Positions 43,954 to 54,836 of a stretch of 64,000 bases of DNA are shown piece after piece; positions within the stretch are counted from its first letter, which is position 1; each line of letters begins with the position of its first letter. The notes under the pieces are model-generated. The model did no database searches. It saw only the letters and a program-made list of their open reading frames with translations, and was not told the DNA's origin. The stretch covers positions 5,313,501 through 5,377,500 of the forward strand of contig JAYKYS010000017.1 of the NCBI GenBank assembly GCA_036924285.1, read 5' to 3'. Origin of the DNA: Asterella californica. Its lineage: Eukaryota > Streptophyta > Marchantiopsida > Marchantiales > Aytoniaceae. A program made the position numbers and the translations under genes.

Positions 43954-45293
43954 CACTTTGTGCAAAGTGTCATCAACCAGGACATGCCACGGCAGATTGT
44001 ATCAATCCACCTGTGGAGAAACGGGGGGTTCGTTTTGATCCTAAGGCAGATCGCTCTGTGGAAGCACAACTGCACAAGATGGACTTAGAAGAATGGAAAG
44101 CAGCTGGAGATGAAGGATGGCCACCAGAAGAAACTTGGCTTTGCGAAGTGGATACCAGAAGCTCCTTCAAAACAAAGAGGAAGGCACCGGAAGCTCCTCT
44201 GAAGACTCAATCGAAGAAGGAACTAAAGAAGCAAAAGAAGACTAAAGAGAAAGCCAAGAAGAAGGTAGCTGTTGAGGAGGATACCGAAGAAGAAGAAATT
44301 CTAAAGAAGATAAACTCACCAAAACTGCCAGTTGACATTACGGATGAAGTCCGCGAACTCCTAAAGAAGGAGTTACAACGAGCAAGAACTTCGGCAAAGA
44401 AAGCCGGTACAACTTCAGCCGAAGTCCCAGAACGACCAACTTCACCCGTACCAGAAATATCCCGTACTTCGGCAAAGGAAGTCAGAACTTTGATCAAGAA
44501 CGAGGAGGTTCTGAAGAAGCACAGTTGATCGGAACCTGTGAAGAAAGAACCTGTGGCAACACCACACTATGATGTGGTGGCTGATTTGGAAACACAGAAG
44601 ACTAACATAAGTTTTAAGTAATTGATAGAAGATAACAAAATCTACAGGAAGTTGTTACTTCAAGCATTGAAGAAGCCTACTAAGGTAAGAAGATCAAAGT
44701 TACTTTCTCTGTTTTACATCGAGGTAGAAGACATGGGTTCTCCAGAAGTAGAAGTGGAGGTTGCAGGTTGTGTAATTAAGAAAGTGCCAATTGACTCTAG
44801 ATCGAGAGTCAACATAATGACAGACGACACGATACATGCGTTGGGTTTCAGCAAATTTGAAGAAACCCAGCGAGTGTTACGACTGGCAGATCAGACAAGA
44901 AGATGACCACTTGGGTTACTGCGCAACATTCCCACCTTAATAGACGGAATTTCTTTTAAACTCACTTATGTTGTACTGCACCCTTTTGTTAAGTCTGGTA
45001 ATCAAATTTTGATTGAGAGACCGTGGTTGTATGGTACCAAAGTACTGACGGATTGGTACCGGCACCGTTTACAGTTTAAAGATCCACAAAAATCAACTGA
45101 TAAGGCTATGATGGTTTCCTGGAAGAAGATAATACATCAGGACGAAACAGATTCGACTGATGCGGGTTACACTTCAGGATCTGATTCATCAACAAGCAGC
45201 GCATGTGAACGGAAAAGAGACCCTTATTCAATGATCAACTATCTACAATGCTATGAAGTTGATGAAGAAGAAGATATGAACGAGGCTGAATAG
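43908..45293 (+). pseudogene. pol: family 1 gag-pol linker and protease, plus-strand copy
   Basis: The knuckle CAKCHQPGHATADC opens the piece, followed by VDLEEW-like KMDLEEWKAAGDEGW, the Lys/Glu spacer, and SAEVPERPTS-type words. The protease has VPIDSRSRVNIMTDDT in place of DSGSG, so the catalytic Asp-Ser-Gly is changed to Asp-Ser-Arg: dead even without stops. Stops at about 44526 (CGA to TGA) and 44905 (CGA to TGA) split the frames 43908-44528, 44622-44906 and 45009-45293. Confidence 0.78.
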
Positions 45294-46905
45294 CAATCAC
45301 AGCTAGATCATGGGAGTGTAGAGACCAGTCATACATATGGTGTAGTACTTCCAGGAGCATCCCAAGACCTAGTGATAAGCGAAGGAAAAAGCTTAAAGAT
45401 TTTTGTTGTAATACAAGGAGAAGAGTTGGAAATGTATCATCAGATGCTGACCCATTAGCAAGATGTTTTCGCTTGGACTGTGGAGGACATGAAGGGGATA
45501 CCCGAGCAGTGGAAGAACATCTTATTGATCTCATCGAAGGATCAGTGCATGTACGACAAAGATAGTACCGACTCAGTCCAAAATACTCTTTGATGGTTAA
45601 GGACGAGATAGATAAGTACTTGAAGGCATGTATTATCTTTCTTGTATTAAGCAGCGAATGGGTAGCACCCATAGTAGTGGTACATAAGAAGCAAACAGGA
45701 AAGATAAGAGTCTGTCAAGATTTCAGAGAGCTTAATGCAGCAACCAAGAAAGACCATCACCCTTTACTTTGTATTGATACTATTTTGGATCATGTATTAG
45801 GAAAAGAAAGTTATAGCTTTCTAGATGGCTTTTCGGGATACAATCAAGTGTCCATTAGAGAGCAAGATAAGGACAAGACTACCTTCACTACAGACTGAGA
45901 CACTTATGCTTATCACAAGATGCCTTTTGGACTATGCAATGCACCAGCTACCTTTCAGAGGATGATGACCTCAATTTTTCACGAAAATTTTTAGAGATTT
46001 TTAGAGATGATTTTTGTGTTTTTGGCACACGTGAAGAACATGCAGCGTGTTTAGTCAAGACTTTTCAGAAGTGTAGGGAAGCCAGACTTGCATTACACCC
46101 TGAGAAGTGTTTCTTCGTGATGACTGAAAGAATACTTCTTAGACATAGAGTATCAGGTCGAGGCATAGAAGTAGATGTAGAGAAGGTTCGAGTAATACTC
46201 TCCCTGCAACCCCCTATTGACATCAGCGAGTTGAGAGCCTTCCTAGGACATGTTGGATATTACAGAAGGTTCATCAAAGACTACGTCATACTTGCTGCGC
46301 CACTGACAGAATTGCTGAAGAAGACGATAGAGTACCATTGACACGAGAAACAGCATGAGGCGTTTGAAACGTTAAAGGAGAAGTTGGTAGAGGCACCTGT
46401 CATGCGACCACCAGACTGGGAGAGACCTTTTCAAGTGTATGTAGACACTTCTGCGTTTGCTATTGGAGTGGTGCTTAGTCAGAAAGATGATGAGAAGAGA
46501 GATCACCCAATGTACTATACGAGTAGACAACTTTCAGCAGCAGAAAAGAACTACACCACTACTGAACGTGAGGCATTAGAAATGGTGTACTCAGTAAAGA
46601 AGTTTAGACATTACTTCCTTGGCTATGAGTTTGTTTTCCATGTGGATCATTATGCGTTGAAGTATAGAAGTCAGACTTGTCAAGACAGATAGCAAGATGG
46701 ATGTTGTTTCTTCAAGAATTTACCTTCACAGTTCAGACCAGACAAGATATTCATCATGAGAATGCTGATTACTTGTCTCGATTGAGGACGGGAGAACGAG
46801 TAGATATAGTGGCAGATGATTTTTCAGATGAGGAATTGTTTCAGCTGACAGTAGCACCTGCTACGAAGTACTATGATCTGTATAGATATTTACAGACTTT
46901 GCAGT
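45294..46905 (+). pseudogene. pol: family 1 reverse transcriptase and RNase H, truncated
   Basis: The RT fingers (SEWVAPIVVVHKKQTGKIRV, LDGFSGYNQVSIREQDKDKT) and the palm follow in several frames, with catalytic FRDDF. RNase H (VYVDTSAFAIGVVLSQKDDE, EREALEMVYSVKKFRH) then SRLRTGERVDIVADDF. Two stops are TGG to TGA (after TTD; after EYH). The element ends abruptly at about 46905 after YLQTLQC; the integrase and 3' LTR are absent. The next bases, TGTGGTGCCCACA, could be the start of another inserted repeat. Confidence 0.8.
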
Positions 46906-48429
46906 GTGTGGTGCCCACAATTTATAAGATGTACAAATTTTTGAAATTTTTGAAGATAATAACATGTCTGTGTAATTGAAATAACCTTGTTGCTTAAGAT
47001 TACATCTTGCTTAGAAGAAAGATGGTCTTAAGAACTTTTCGTAAGAGAAGTCAACTTCTTCCGAGAAGACGTCTTCCCGACCAGGTCTTCGGAAGATAGA
47101 AGACGGAAGACGGGTGTCTTCCAGAAGATAGCAACCACGACTGCATGAGTACCCACCACGCATCACCTAGGAGAGGGGTAGGTGTACCTACCAGGTAGCC
47201 ACCATGGTAGTAGGTAGGTCAAGGAGGTCGAACCCCTAATCGTGCAAGGAAGATATGGAAGAAGGCACATTAGCACGAAATCAGCTGACTACCTCTCGCA
47301 CCGAAGGGCAACTGTGCATTAGGAAGTCGATTGTAATCAGAGTGTCGAATTGGACTTGGAAGCAAAGAGAGTGTAATTGAGAACTCAGAGAACCGAATTG
47401 AGGCTAGAGAGAGAGCGAGGACGATTATGTGAGAGTTGGAAGCACAGTCGAGCTGAAGGAATCTCTTCGGATTCTAGGTAGCAGACATTGAGGGTCGATT
47501 AGAGAAGTTTCCAGGGAAGAGAAGGATCGATTGCAGCAGCAGAGGGGTGCAGCTCAAGATTGACAACAGGAGTAGGTTCGTGGGATTGCACTGGAGCTGG
47601 GATTGAGACCGGAAGCACACAAAAGACTGAAGGTGCACCAGAAGCAGCCAGAAGCTGTACTGAGGTTCTTCTCGTGTTCTTTCCCTTTCCCACCGCTTCT
47701 CGTCTCTGATTTGATGTTCCTCGTGCTTCCTCGTTCGTTTGCAGGAAGCCCATCGATCGATTCCTCTACCCTAAAATTCCCTCTGTGAGAATTGGGTGAG
47801 GAAGTGCTGTCCAATTTTCGACAACCATCTTCCCACTTCTTCCTAAGTAGGAATCAAGCTTCTTCATCTCTCATTCTTAAATTCGATCACCTGACTATCA
47901 ATTTTCTTATCCTACCACACCTTTGTTGCCGACCCCATGGACAGAAGACACTTCTGAAGATCTGAACATCTTCGGAAGACGTTTCTAAATGTCTGAACGT
48001 CTTCGGAAGACGATTTTGTTCAATTCGTATCGAGATTGGATTGGATTGGTTTTGTGTTGAGAGAAGCTCGGTACGAATCTTGAGTGACTTGGTGAGTTGA
48101 TTGTTGTTTCGAGTAGCTGGAAGTTGGGAATCATGCCTGTGCCTCCCAATCTTCCGAGCTTCTCAATCCACATCTTCCTAGAGAGACTAGAAGGTTGGAA
48201 AGACAAGCAGAATGCGCGAGAAGACGTGAGGGTCTTTTTTGGGTCTCTTCTATCCGATCCATAGCAGCCTATTTCTTCTTCTTCCCGAACTTAGCAGAGA
48301 GTTGTGAGAAGTCTTGCTGGCAGAATCTGGAGAGAATGGTCGAGGGTCATGTCTTCCCGTCGTGCAGTAAGCTTCTTCTGAGCATGTATGAGAGATTAGG
48401 AGTCAGAAGAACAGAGTATGGATGTGTAG
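46906..48429. other. unassigned repeat-like DNA, GAAGAC-rich
   Basis: No gene. The sequence is rich in GAAGAC/GTCTTC and contains the palindrome GAAGACGTCTTC near 47072, two copies of TCTGAAC(A/G)TCTTCGGAAGACG near 47961 and 47992, and AGGTAGGT/ACCTACC words near 47180-47220. The base pattern is like family 2 elements, so it may be a family 2 fragment or another LTR inserted at 46905. Confidence 0.35.
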
Positions 48430-49656
48430 TGTCGCAGGATTACTCCTTTTGTCCATTTAGTATAAAAGATATCGTTCCCATAGAGGATTTGCACAAGTAA
48501 CGCTGTTCTAAGTTCTAAGATCTGTTCAAACACACGGGTTTTGCTTAGAAATCTCGTCTTCTCACAAAACCACACGGCTTCTAGACCCTTCAGAAAGTGC
48601 TCTAGACCTAAACAAACAACTACTAACTAAAATATCACACAACTATCTATAGAGAAGCTCGGGAAGACGCTTCCTGCTTCCAGGTTACTTCTTCTGGTCT
48701 TCTCAGTACCGTCTTCCCGAAGCAATTCTCGGCTTCTGGGGGTTCAACTCGGCTTCTCACGCCTCCAGAAGACTGTTCCTGCTTCGTAGAAGTCGACTAG
48801 CAACGTCTATCGCACATTGCTCTTCTAATTCCCAACGGGTTAGATTAATCATATGGTGTATGCTCCCTGTAGCCTTCCCAGGCTTCTGCCTACGGAAACG
48901 GTCTTCCTGCAGCACTATATCGACATTCATCTTCACGGAAACTCAATAGAAGTCTCGGAAGCTCACTAGAAGAAGGTAAGAAGATGGGGAAGATGGGAGA
49001 AGATGGGGAAGAAGAGAAAATCCAAACGAGAGAAAGACAAGATAAGAATAAGAAATTAAGACTCCGACAGGCTTCTAGTCCGGATCTTGACTAACAAACC
49101 ATCCCTGCTTGTAATAGTTTGGGGAGGAAGACAATAAACGTGCGTACAGTTACACAGTCTTCTACTTGAGGATGTCGTCTTCTGCTGTGGGAAGAAGGCT
49201 TCTTTCTTCTTCTCTCGCTGCTCCGACTACTCTGTCTTCTGGGATCCCTTATCCATAAGATCATCCGTACGTGGATCCGAAGTGCTCCACTGGACGAGCC
49301 AAGCTGCGAATCTGCACAACTGCTGACAATCACCGCCACTCAAGAAGAACGCTTTCCATGCACAATCGAGAGTGAATTCAAGAAAACCCACTACCGCCAG
49401 GACATAGGTAAAGCTTCTGCACTCAAATCAGCAATCCATTCCCCGAGAAGAAGGCACATTGGTGTTGGGAAGCTCACTCCCTCTACTTTCTGCTCCTACT
49501 CCTCGACACACCAGTTTAACCAGCAGGACTACACGAGGATGCCGTTCCTGCTCCTAAACTGTCCACTACCTCCATCTACATCTTCGAACCACTGCTGGCA
49601 ACAAGCATGCAGACCCCTCCGATGTAATCCCAATCTATTCGTATGTCTCTAACATC
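48430..49656 (-). repeat. family 2 LTR copy, 3' side (truncated)
   Basis: About 1.23 kb collinear with 54799-56008 and very similar, beginning (plus) TGTCGCAGGATTACTCC. Its high end is fused directly into the RNase H frame at 49656 without polypurine tract, so the LTR start is lost to a deletion. Confidence 0.75.
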
Positions 49657-50708
49657 AGAATCCAATAGAATCCACCTGGCTATCCTACCAGACAAATCTG
49701 CTTTCTTCACGAGATGTTTCAAAGAAAAATGATCCACATAGAAGACAAACGGATTGACTAGAAGATAGTGCCTAAACTTCCTACAGGAGTAAATCATGCC
49801 GAGACACTCCCTTTCAGTTGTAGAGTACTTCTTCTTTGCATCACTAAGTTGTCTTCCCGCATAGTAGATGGGATAATCCTTTTTCTTCTCATCTTTCTGA
49901 CTCAATATCATCCCTATGACGAAAGCAGAAACATCCACATAAATGTGGAAGACTCTCTCCCAATCAGATGGCCTTAGGACCAGGGATTCCGACAGAAGCC
50001 TTTTCATTTCTTCGAATGCTTCCTGCTGCTCAGAAGACCAAATTAAGGTTCGTCCTTCTTCAGCAACTTGGTAAGTCTTCCTGCTACCTCTGCATACATG
50101 TCAATAAACCTCATGTAGTATCCTACGTTGCCTAGGAAGCTTCTCAACTGAGTCAGGTTAGCAAGTGGGTGAAGTTTCATGATGACTTCCACCTTAGCAC
50201 AGTCGACTTCTATACCTCTTCCAGAAATCCTATGTCTTAGCAAAATTCCCTCTGACATACCAAAGAAGCACTTCTTCGGGTGAAGAGCCAAACGATGTTC
50301 TCTACACTTCAAAAAGCACTTCTTTAGAAATATCAGGTGGTCTTCTTTTGATCCAAACACACAAAAATCATCCAAGAAGATCTCCATGAATGTGCGAAGA
50401 TACTCCTTGAAGATCGTAATCATCAGTCTCTGGAATGTGGCGGGTGCGTTGCATAAACCAAAAGGCACTTGATTGTACGCGTACGTGTCTCAATCAGTAG
50501 TGAAAGTGGTTTTTGACTTGTCTTCTTCTCTGATTGAAACTTGATTGTACCCAGAATACCCATCCAGGAAGCTGTAGAACTCATGTCCTGCTACCTGGTC
50601 TAACACAGAGCCTGTGAAAGGTAAAGGATGATGATTCTTTTTCGTGGCCAAGTTCAGCTTCCGGAAGTCCTGACACACTCGGATCTTACATGTCTGCTTC
50701 TTTGGCAC
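49653..50708 (-). pseudogene. pol: family 2 reverse transcriptase and partial RNase H
   Basis: Three frames in order: 50490-50708 (KIRVCQDFRKLN, LDGYSGYNQVSIREEDKSKT), 50043-50468 (MPFGLCNAPATFQRLM, catalytic LDDF, ISGRGIEVDCAKVEVIM, GNVGYYMRFI) and 49576-50007 (HIYVDVSAFVIGMILSQKDE, TERECLGMIYSCRKFRH, HFSLKHLVKKADLSGRIARW). RNase H is cut at RIARWILL, where the LTR copy begins, so its end and the whole integrase are missing. It is similar to the family 1 RT but clearly distinct. TGG is mutated to TGA between 50468 and 50490, near YAY. Confidence 0.82.
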
Positions 50709-50726
50709 GATGACAATAGGAGCTAC

Positions 50727-51323
50727 CTACTCACTACTAAGTACTGGGAAGATGACTCCCGCCTTTAGGTATTGATCGATCTGGTCCTTCACCAGAAGCG
50801 AGTAATTTGGGTTGAGCCGATACTGTCTCTGCCGTGTAGGAACAACGCCTTCCAGCAAGTCAATGCGATGCTCTCCCATCTCTCGAGGTATGCCCTTCAT
50901 GTCTTCTATGGTCCAAGCGAAGACATTCTGGAACTCCGTCAAAAGTTCTCTAAAGTCTTCCAACTGTTGGCCCTCGATTACCTTGGAAAGCTTCAGCTTC
51001 TTCCCAAGAGGAACCTCCATTTCTTGAAGATCATCCGGGCTTATCATTCCTTCAGTGTGACTGTACTCACTGGCACCAAAGTAATCCGGTTTGGGAGCTT
51101 CTTCTGGTTCAGATTCGTCTTCTGGAAGACCAACTATCAGATCTTCCGAAGGGAAGACGGTACCTTCGTCTTCTGGAAGACCAACTGTCGGATCTTCCGA
51201 AGGGAAGACGGTACTTTCGTCTTCTGGAAGCTCTTCTTCCGCAATTTTGTAGCACTCAATGTATCCACACATCACTTCTTCTGCTATATCTGCTACTTCT
51301 ATAGTACACAAGTTATTCATCAC
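50727..51323 (-). pseudogene. pol: family 2 protease-RT linker with tandem repeat
   Basis: A 198-codon frame: acidic linker, then KLKLSKVIEGQQLEDFRELL, NVFAWTIEDMKGIPREMGEH, and the RT start (DQIDQYLKAGVIFPVLSSE). The linker has a 17-residue tandem duplication (TVFPSEDPTVGLPEDEG, 51-base unit, plus 51118-51225). Family 1 lacks this repeat. Inactive in context. Confidence 0.75.
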
Positions 51324-51425
51324 AAACTCATCATATCGTTCATCAATGTCAGAAGACGCAGCTGAGTCTTCTGTCGTGTACCCCTCAGTTGTTGAAGGAG
51401 TTTCACCTTGGTGTCCAAGCTTCTT

Positions 51426-52745
51426 CTAAGGAAGTGAGACCTTGGTCTTCTCACCTGACTTGGGTGTAGGATTGAGAAACCTCAAACAATGTCTTCTCCA
51501 ATCGGTATTTACATTTGCAGCATACAGCCATGGTCTTCCTATCAACACCTGATATCCAACCCTAGCTACAAGTCGCAAAATGATGTAGGTGAGGTAAAAA
51601 GATACTCCCCCAATTACCGTCAAGACATCTTTCAGTTGCTCCAAAGGTCGTCTTCTGGTCTGGTCCGTCATTCTGAGGATTCTTGGAGTAGGCTGGAATT
51701 CAGTGAAGCCTAGGGCATGCGCAGTTTCTTCAGTCATGATGTTAACTCCAGAGCCGGAATCAATGGGTACCTTCTTCAGAAGACAGCAATGGATCTCCAT
51801 ATCAAGTTCTCGGGCTCCCAAGTCTTCATGCTCGATCCTTAGGATCGGGGTGCTCTGGGGAAGTTTAGTTGTTTTCCTCTTCCTCGATCCTCGAAGAAAA
51901 GATTGTAACAGATTTCTGTAACCAGCGTTGTCATCCAAAAGCTGTTGGAAGGTTACATTCGCCTTCTGATTCCACAAGTCTCGCAAAAAGTCATAAGGGG
52001 ATCGCTTCAGAAGAGTGACTGGGGTTTCCAACAGAGAAGATGTAGTAGCTGCTTCCTTGGGTGGAAGACCGGAATGGTGTCTTCCCTCGACTGGAAGCTG
52101 TTCCCGTGAGACAGGGGCTGCCGTAGTCAGTGGAAGAAGCTGCTGTACTATCTTCCGTCGCTTCTCCAGCTCTTCTTGCATGATCGCTTCAACTTCTTGC
52201 CTAATGTCAAGAGCAAAGTACTTCGGATCTTCTCGGTCGTAAGCAGGAGAAGAAGACCGCTCAAGGGAAGATGATCTCTCCTTTCGCTGCTTCTTCTTCT
52301 TGATCTTCTTCTGACGGGATTCTGACTTCCCTTTGCTTCTGGTACTTACCTTGAACACCGTTTCATCCAGGACTTCTTCTGGGGGCCAACTGTCTGAATC
52401 TGGGCAAGGGCTCCAAATAGTACCATCCGCCAAAGTAAAAGAGAAAGTTGTCTCAAGTGACTTCGTCTTCTGAGCTGCAGTCGTCTTCTGCAGTTGAGGT
52501 TCCTTTCCTTCGCGCTTCTCGGGGTCTGGTTCGTCTTCCTCGATATGGAGACAATCCGTACAATCCCCAGGATCTTCTTCTTCTACCGTGATATGATGTA
52601 CCACTGCTAGCTCGAGTCTAGAAGCTGATGCGGCTTCTGCAGGAGGCGTGGTCTCTGCAAATCTAACCATTTGTCGTGGACGTAAGGTCTGAGGACAATT
52701 TCCCGTGAAATGCCCTGCTTCCTTACAGTTTCCACACAAGGGCAC
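51426..52745 (-). pseudogene. pol: family 2 zinc knuckle, spacer and aspartic protease
   Basis: A 439-codon open frame: knuckle CGNCKEAGHFTGNC at the start, acidic and Lys-rich spacer, a 45-residue helical segment (EVEAIMQEELEKRRKIVQQL), then protease VPIDSGSGVNIMTEETAHAL and, later, YQVLIGRPWLYAANVNTDW. The catalytic DSG is intact. It joins gag on one side and the RT linker on the other, in the same order as family 1. The frame itself has no stop. Confidence 0.8.
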
Positions 52746-54423
52746 TTGCCCAATCTGTCTTCTCGGATGAGGACAGGTGGACCACTAGTGTCATGTCTCT
52801 CCGCAATTATTGCAAGCTCCAGGAAGAGGGTTTAGAGGTCGTTGTGATGAAGAAGGTTGCCAGGGCGTCCTGGTCTGTACATTACTAGCCCTGTCTCTAG
52901 GTGCATACCGATTATATTGAGCATGAGGTGTGGGAGTGAACGGTTGTATCGTCTCGATCTTATAGCAGGATTCTCCACTTGGATCGTGTAGATATCCCTC
53001 ATCGTCTTCTTCCCAGCCTGCTCAATTGACAGCTTGGTCCTGTGTACACTAATCTCTGGTGTGCCCGGAAGAGTTGCAAAGGTTGCACCAAATGTTTGGT
53101 CGAGAAGCCGTAGGTTGCTTCCGCTTGTCCTTCTGGTTCAGAAGATGAACTTTCAAGTCGGCAAACTGCTTCAGAACTTCATCGATCCGGAGATTAGGTG
53201 CAGACTGAATGATCTGAGTTTGAGGCATCTTCTGCACAACTTCTTCCCTTGATCGTATCTTCTCCTTCTTCTTCTTCCGTGTCTTCTTCTCTTGTTCAGA
53301 TTCAGATTCTGAACTTTCGACAGTAGACTCTTTAGAAGTTGAGGACACTTCCAAATCACTGTTTAGTGGACTTGGACTTCCTCTTGGACTTCCTAGAAGA
53401 CTTCTTGGACTTCTTCGAGGTATTCCCTTTGTCTTTCGTCATATTCCGAGTGATGCTCGAGGTTTCATACTGCTCGACATGCTTCTATACTTCTACTAAA
53501 TCATCACCTCCTCCTCTTCTGCAGTACAACTCCATATCTTGAGACAATCCTCCCAAGTACCAGTCCACGGCTTGCTGGGCACAATAACCGGGTCTTCCTT
53601 GGTTCTGAGGGATGTGATCCAGGAGGTCTTCAAACCTCTCGGTGTAATCCCGCAGTGTCTTTTTCTTCTTTCGTTCGAATCTCTAAAGTTCTATGAGGGT
53701 CATCCGATCATAGCCCACTCCTCTGAACCTCTTCAGAAAAGCTGCCTTCAGAGTAGCCCAAGCGGTCATTACTAACCCATCATCCAATATTTTACTCATC
53801 CATTTCCTTCCCTTCCCTACGATCAAACTAGGAAATACACGGAGTCTGTCGACATCAGAGTCTTCCTTGTTGGATCGAGAGATAGTCTCGAACATCATGA
53901 TGAAGTCGTCCGCGTCAGCATCATCGTCGTACGGATGGTACTTCTGCTGAGTGTGGGAAGCCATGTCGACTGCCGGCTGATATGACTGCCAATTTCTTCC
54001 TCCCTCAAGCCCAGGTGGTGGAGATGGTCTTCTCGAAGGTCCAAGTCTGTCTGAATCACGAATGTCGTCTTCTGAGTCAGAGCTACTGTCGCTGTCGTCT
54101 TCTGAGACGTCTGGAACGATCTCCTCTAATCTTTCTTCATCTTGAGAGGCCTTTTCCGCACTTGGGAAGACGTCTTCCGAGTAGCCAGTACCAAAATCTA
54201 CTTTATACACGTGGTCACTCAGTTGGCTTCTGTCTTCTCCAAAGATTATGCTCGAGATGGAAGGCTCTTCCAACTCTATTGATCGGATCTTCCTGAGCTC
54301 TTCTTCTTTCCTTTGGTGTCTCAGGGATACCCGCTGCTCTCTAGAAGCGGTTCGCTGGGGTGAATGTACCCATTCAAGGTCTTTATCCGTACGTCTTCTA
54401 CTTCTTCCTCTGATCGGAGGCAT
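52746..54423 (-). pseudogene. gag: family 2 gag
   Basis: Frame 53683-54423 begins MPPIRGRSRRRTDKDLEWVH (the basic start is like the other families) and has Ser/Asp-rich sequence and the capsid start (VDRLRVFPSLIVGKGRKWM, LKAAFLKRFRGVGYD). Frameshifts follow; 53049-53354 holds a Lys/Arg-rich spacer and the first knuckle (WCNLCNSSGHTRD, cut before its last Cys). About 52790-53030 is degraded sequence of the second knuckle region. Gag is broken in at least three places. Confidence 0.7.
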
Positions 54424-54761
54424 CCACCAGAGTGCTGAGAAGAGATGTCCCTCTTCTTCTGATACTAGATCCGGCAGACTGAATGTCTGAACAACCGATC
54501 ACAGGTTCGGAACGTCTTCTTCTCCTGCTTCCTGTTGTATTCACTGCAGTCTTCCAAGATCGAGTCTTCCAAGAAGCTCTTGGAAGCAAAGAAGCGGCTT
54601 CTTCCAGTTCCCCCTGATGTATCTCATCAGCTTCTGATTGCGGTTCCTGTCTTCTAGCAAGATAGAGTCCCACAACACATTCAACTACAATCGAAGTTAG
54701 TTCGAAATGAAAGTAACTACTAGCACACAAATCCAGGAAGCTTAGAACAGAAGTTACTAAG

Positions 54762-54836
54762 ATGCGACACTCCTTTTATACTAAATGGGCAAAAGGAGTG
54801 TCGCATGATTACTCCTTTTGCCCATTTAGTATAAAA
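54762..54836. repeat. overlapping perfect hairpins at the LTR end of family 2
   Basis: Two mutually exclusive perfect stems: 16 base pairs (54762-54777 with 54791-54806, 13-base loop) and 26 base pairs (54774-54799 with 54811-54836, 11-base loop). Both arms carry TATAAAA. The segment at 54762-54799 is an inverted copy of the LTR end that starts at 54799 and occupies the place where a primer site is expected; no tRNA-Asp site is seen near it. Confidence 0.9.

Noticed and set aside
47961..48012. CRISPR-like spaced repeat
   Set aside because: Only two copies of a short palindromic unit in a repeat-rich plant region; no Cas genes.
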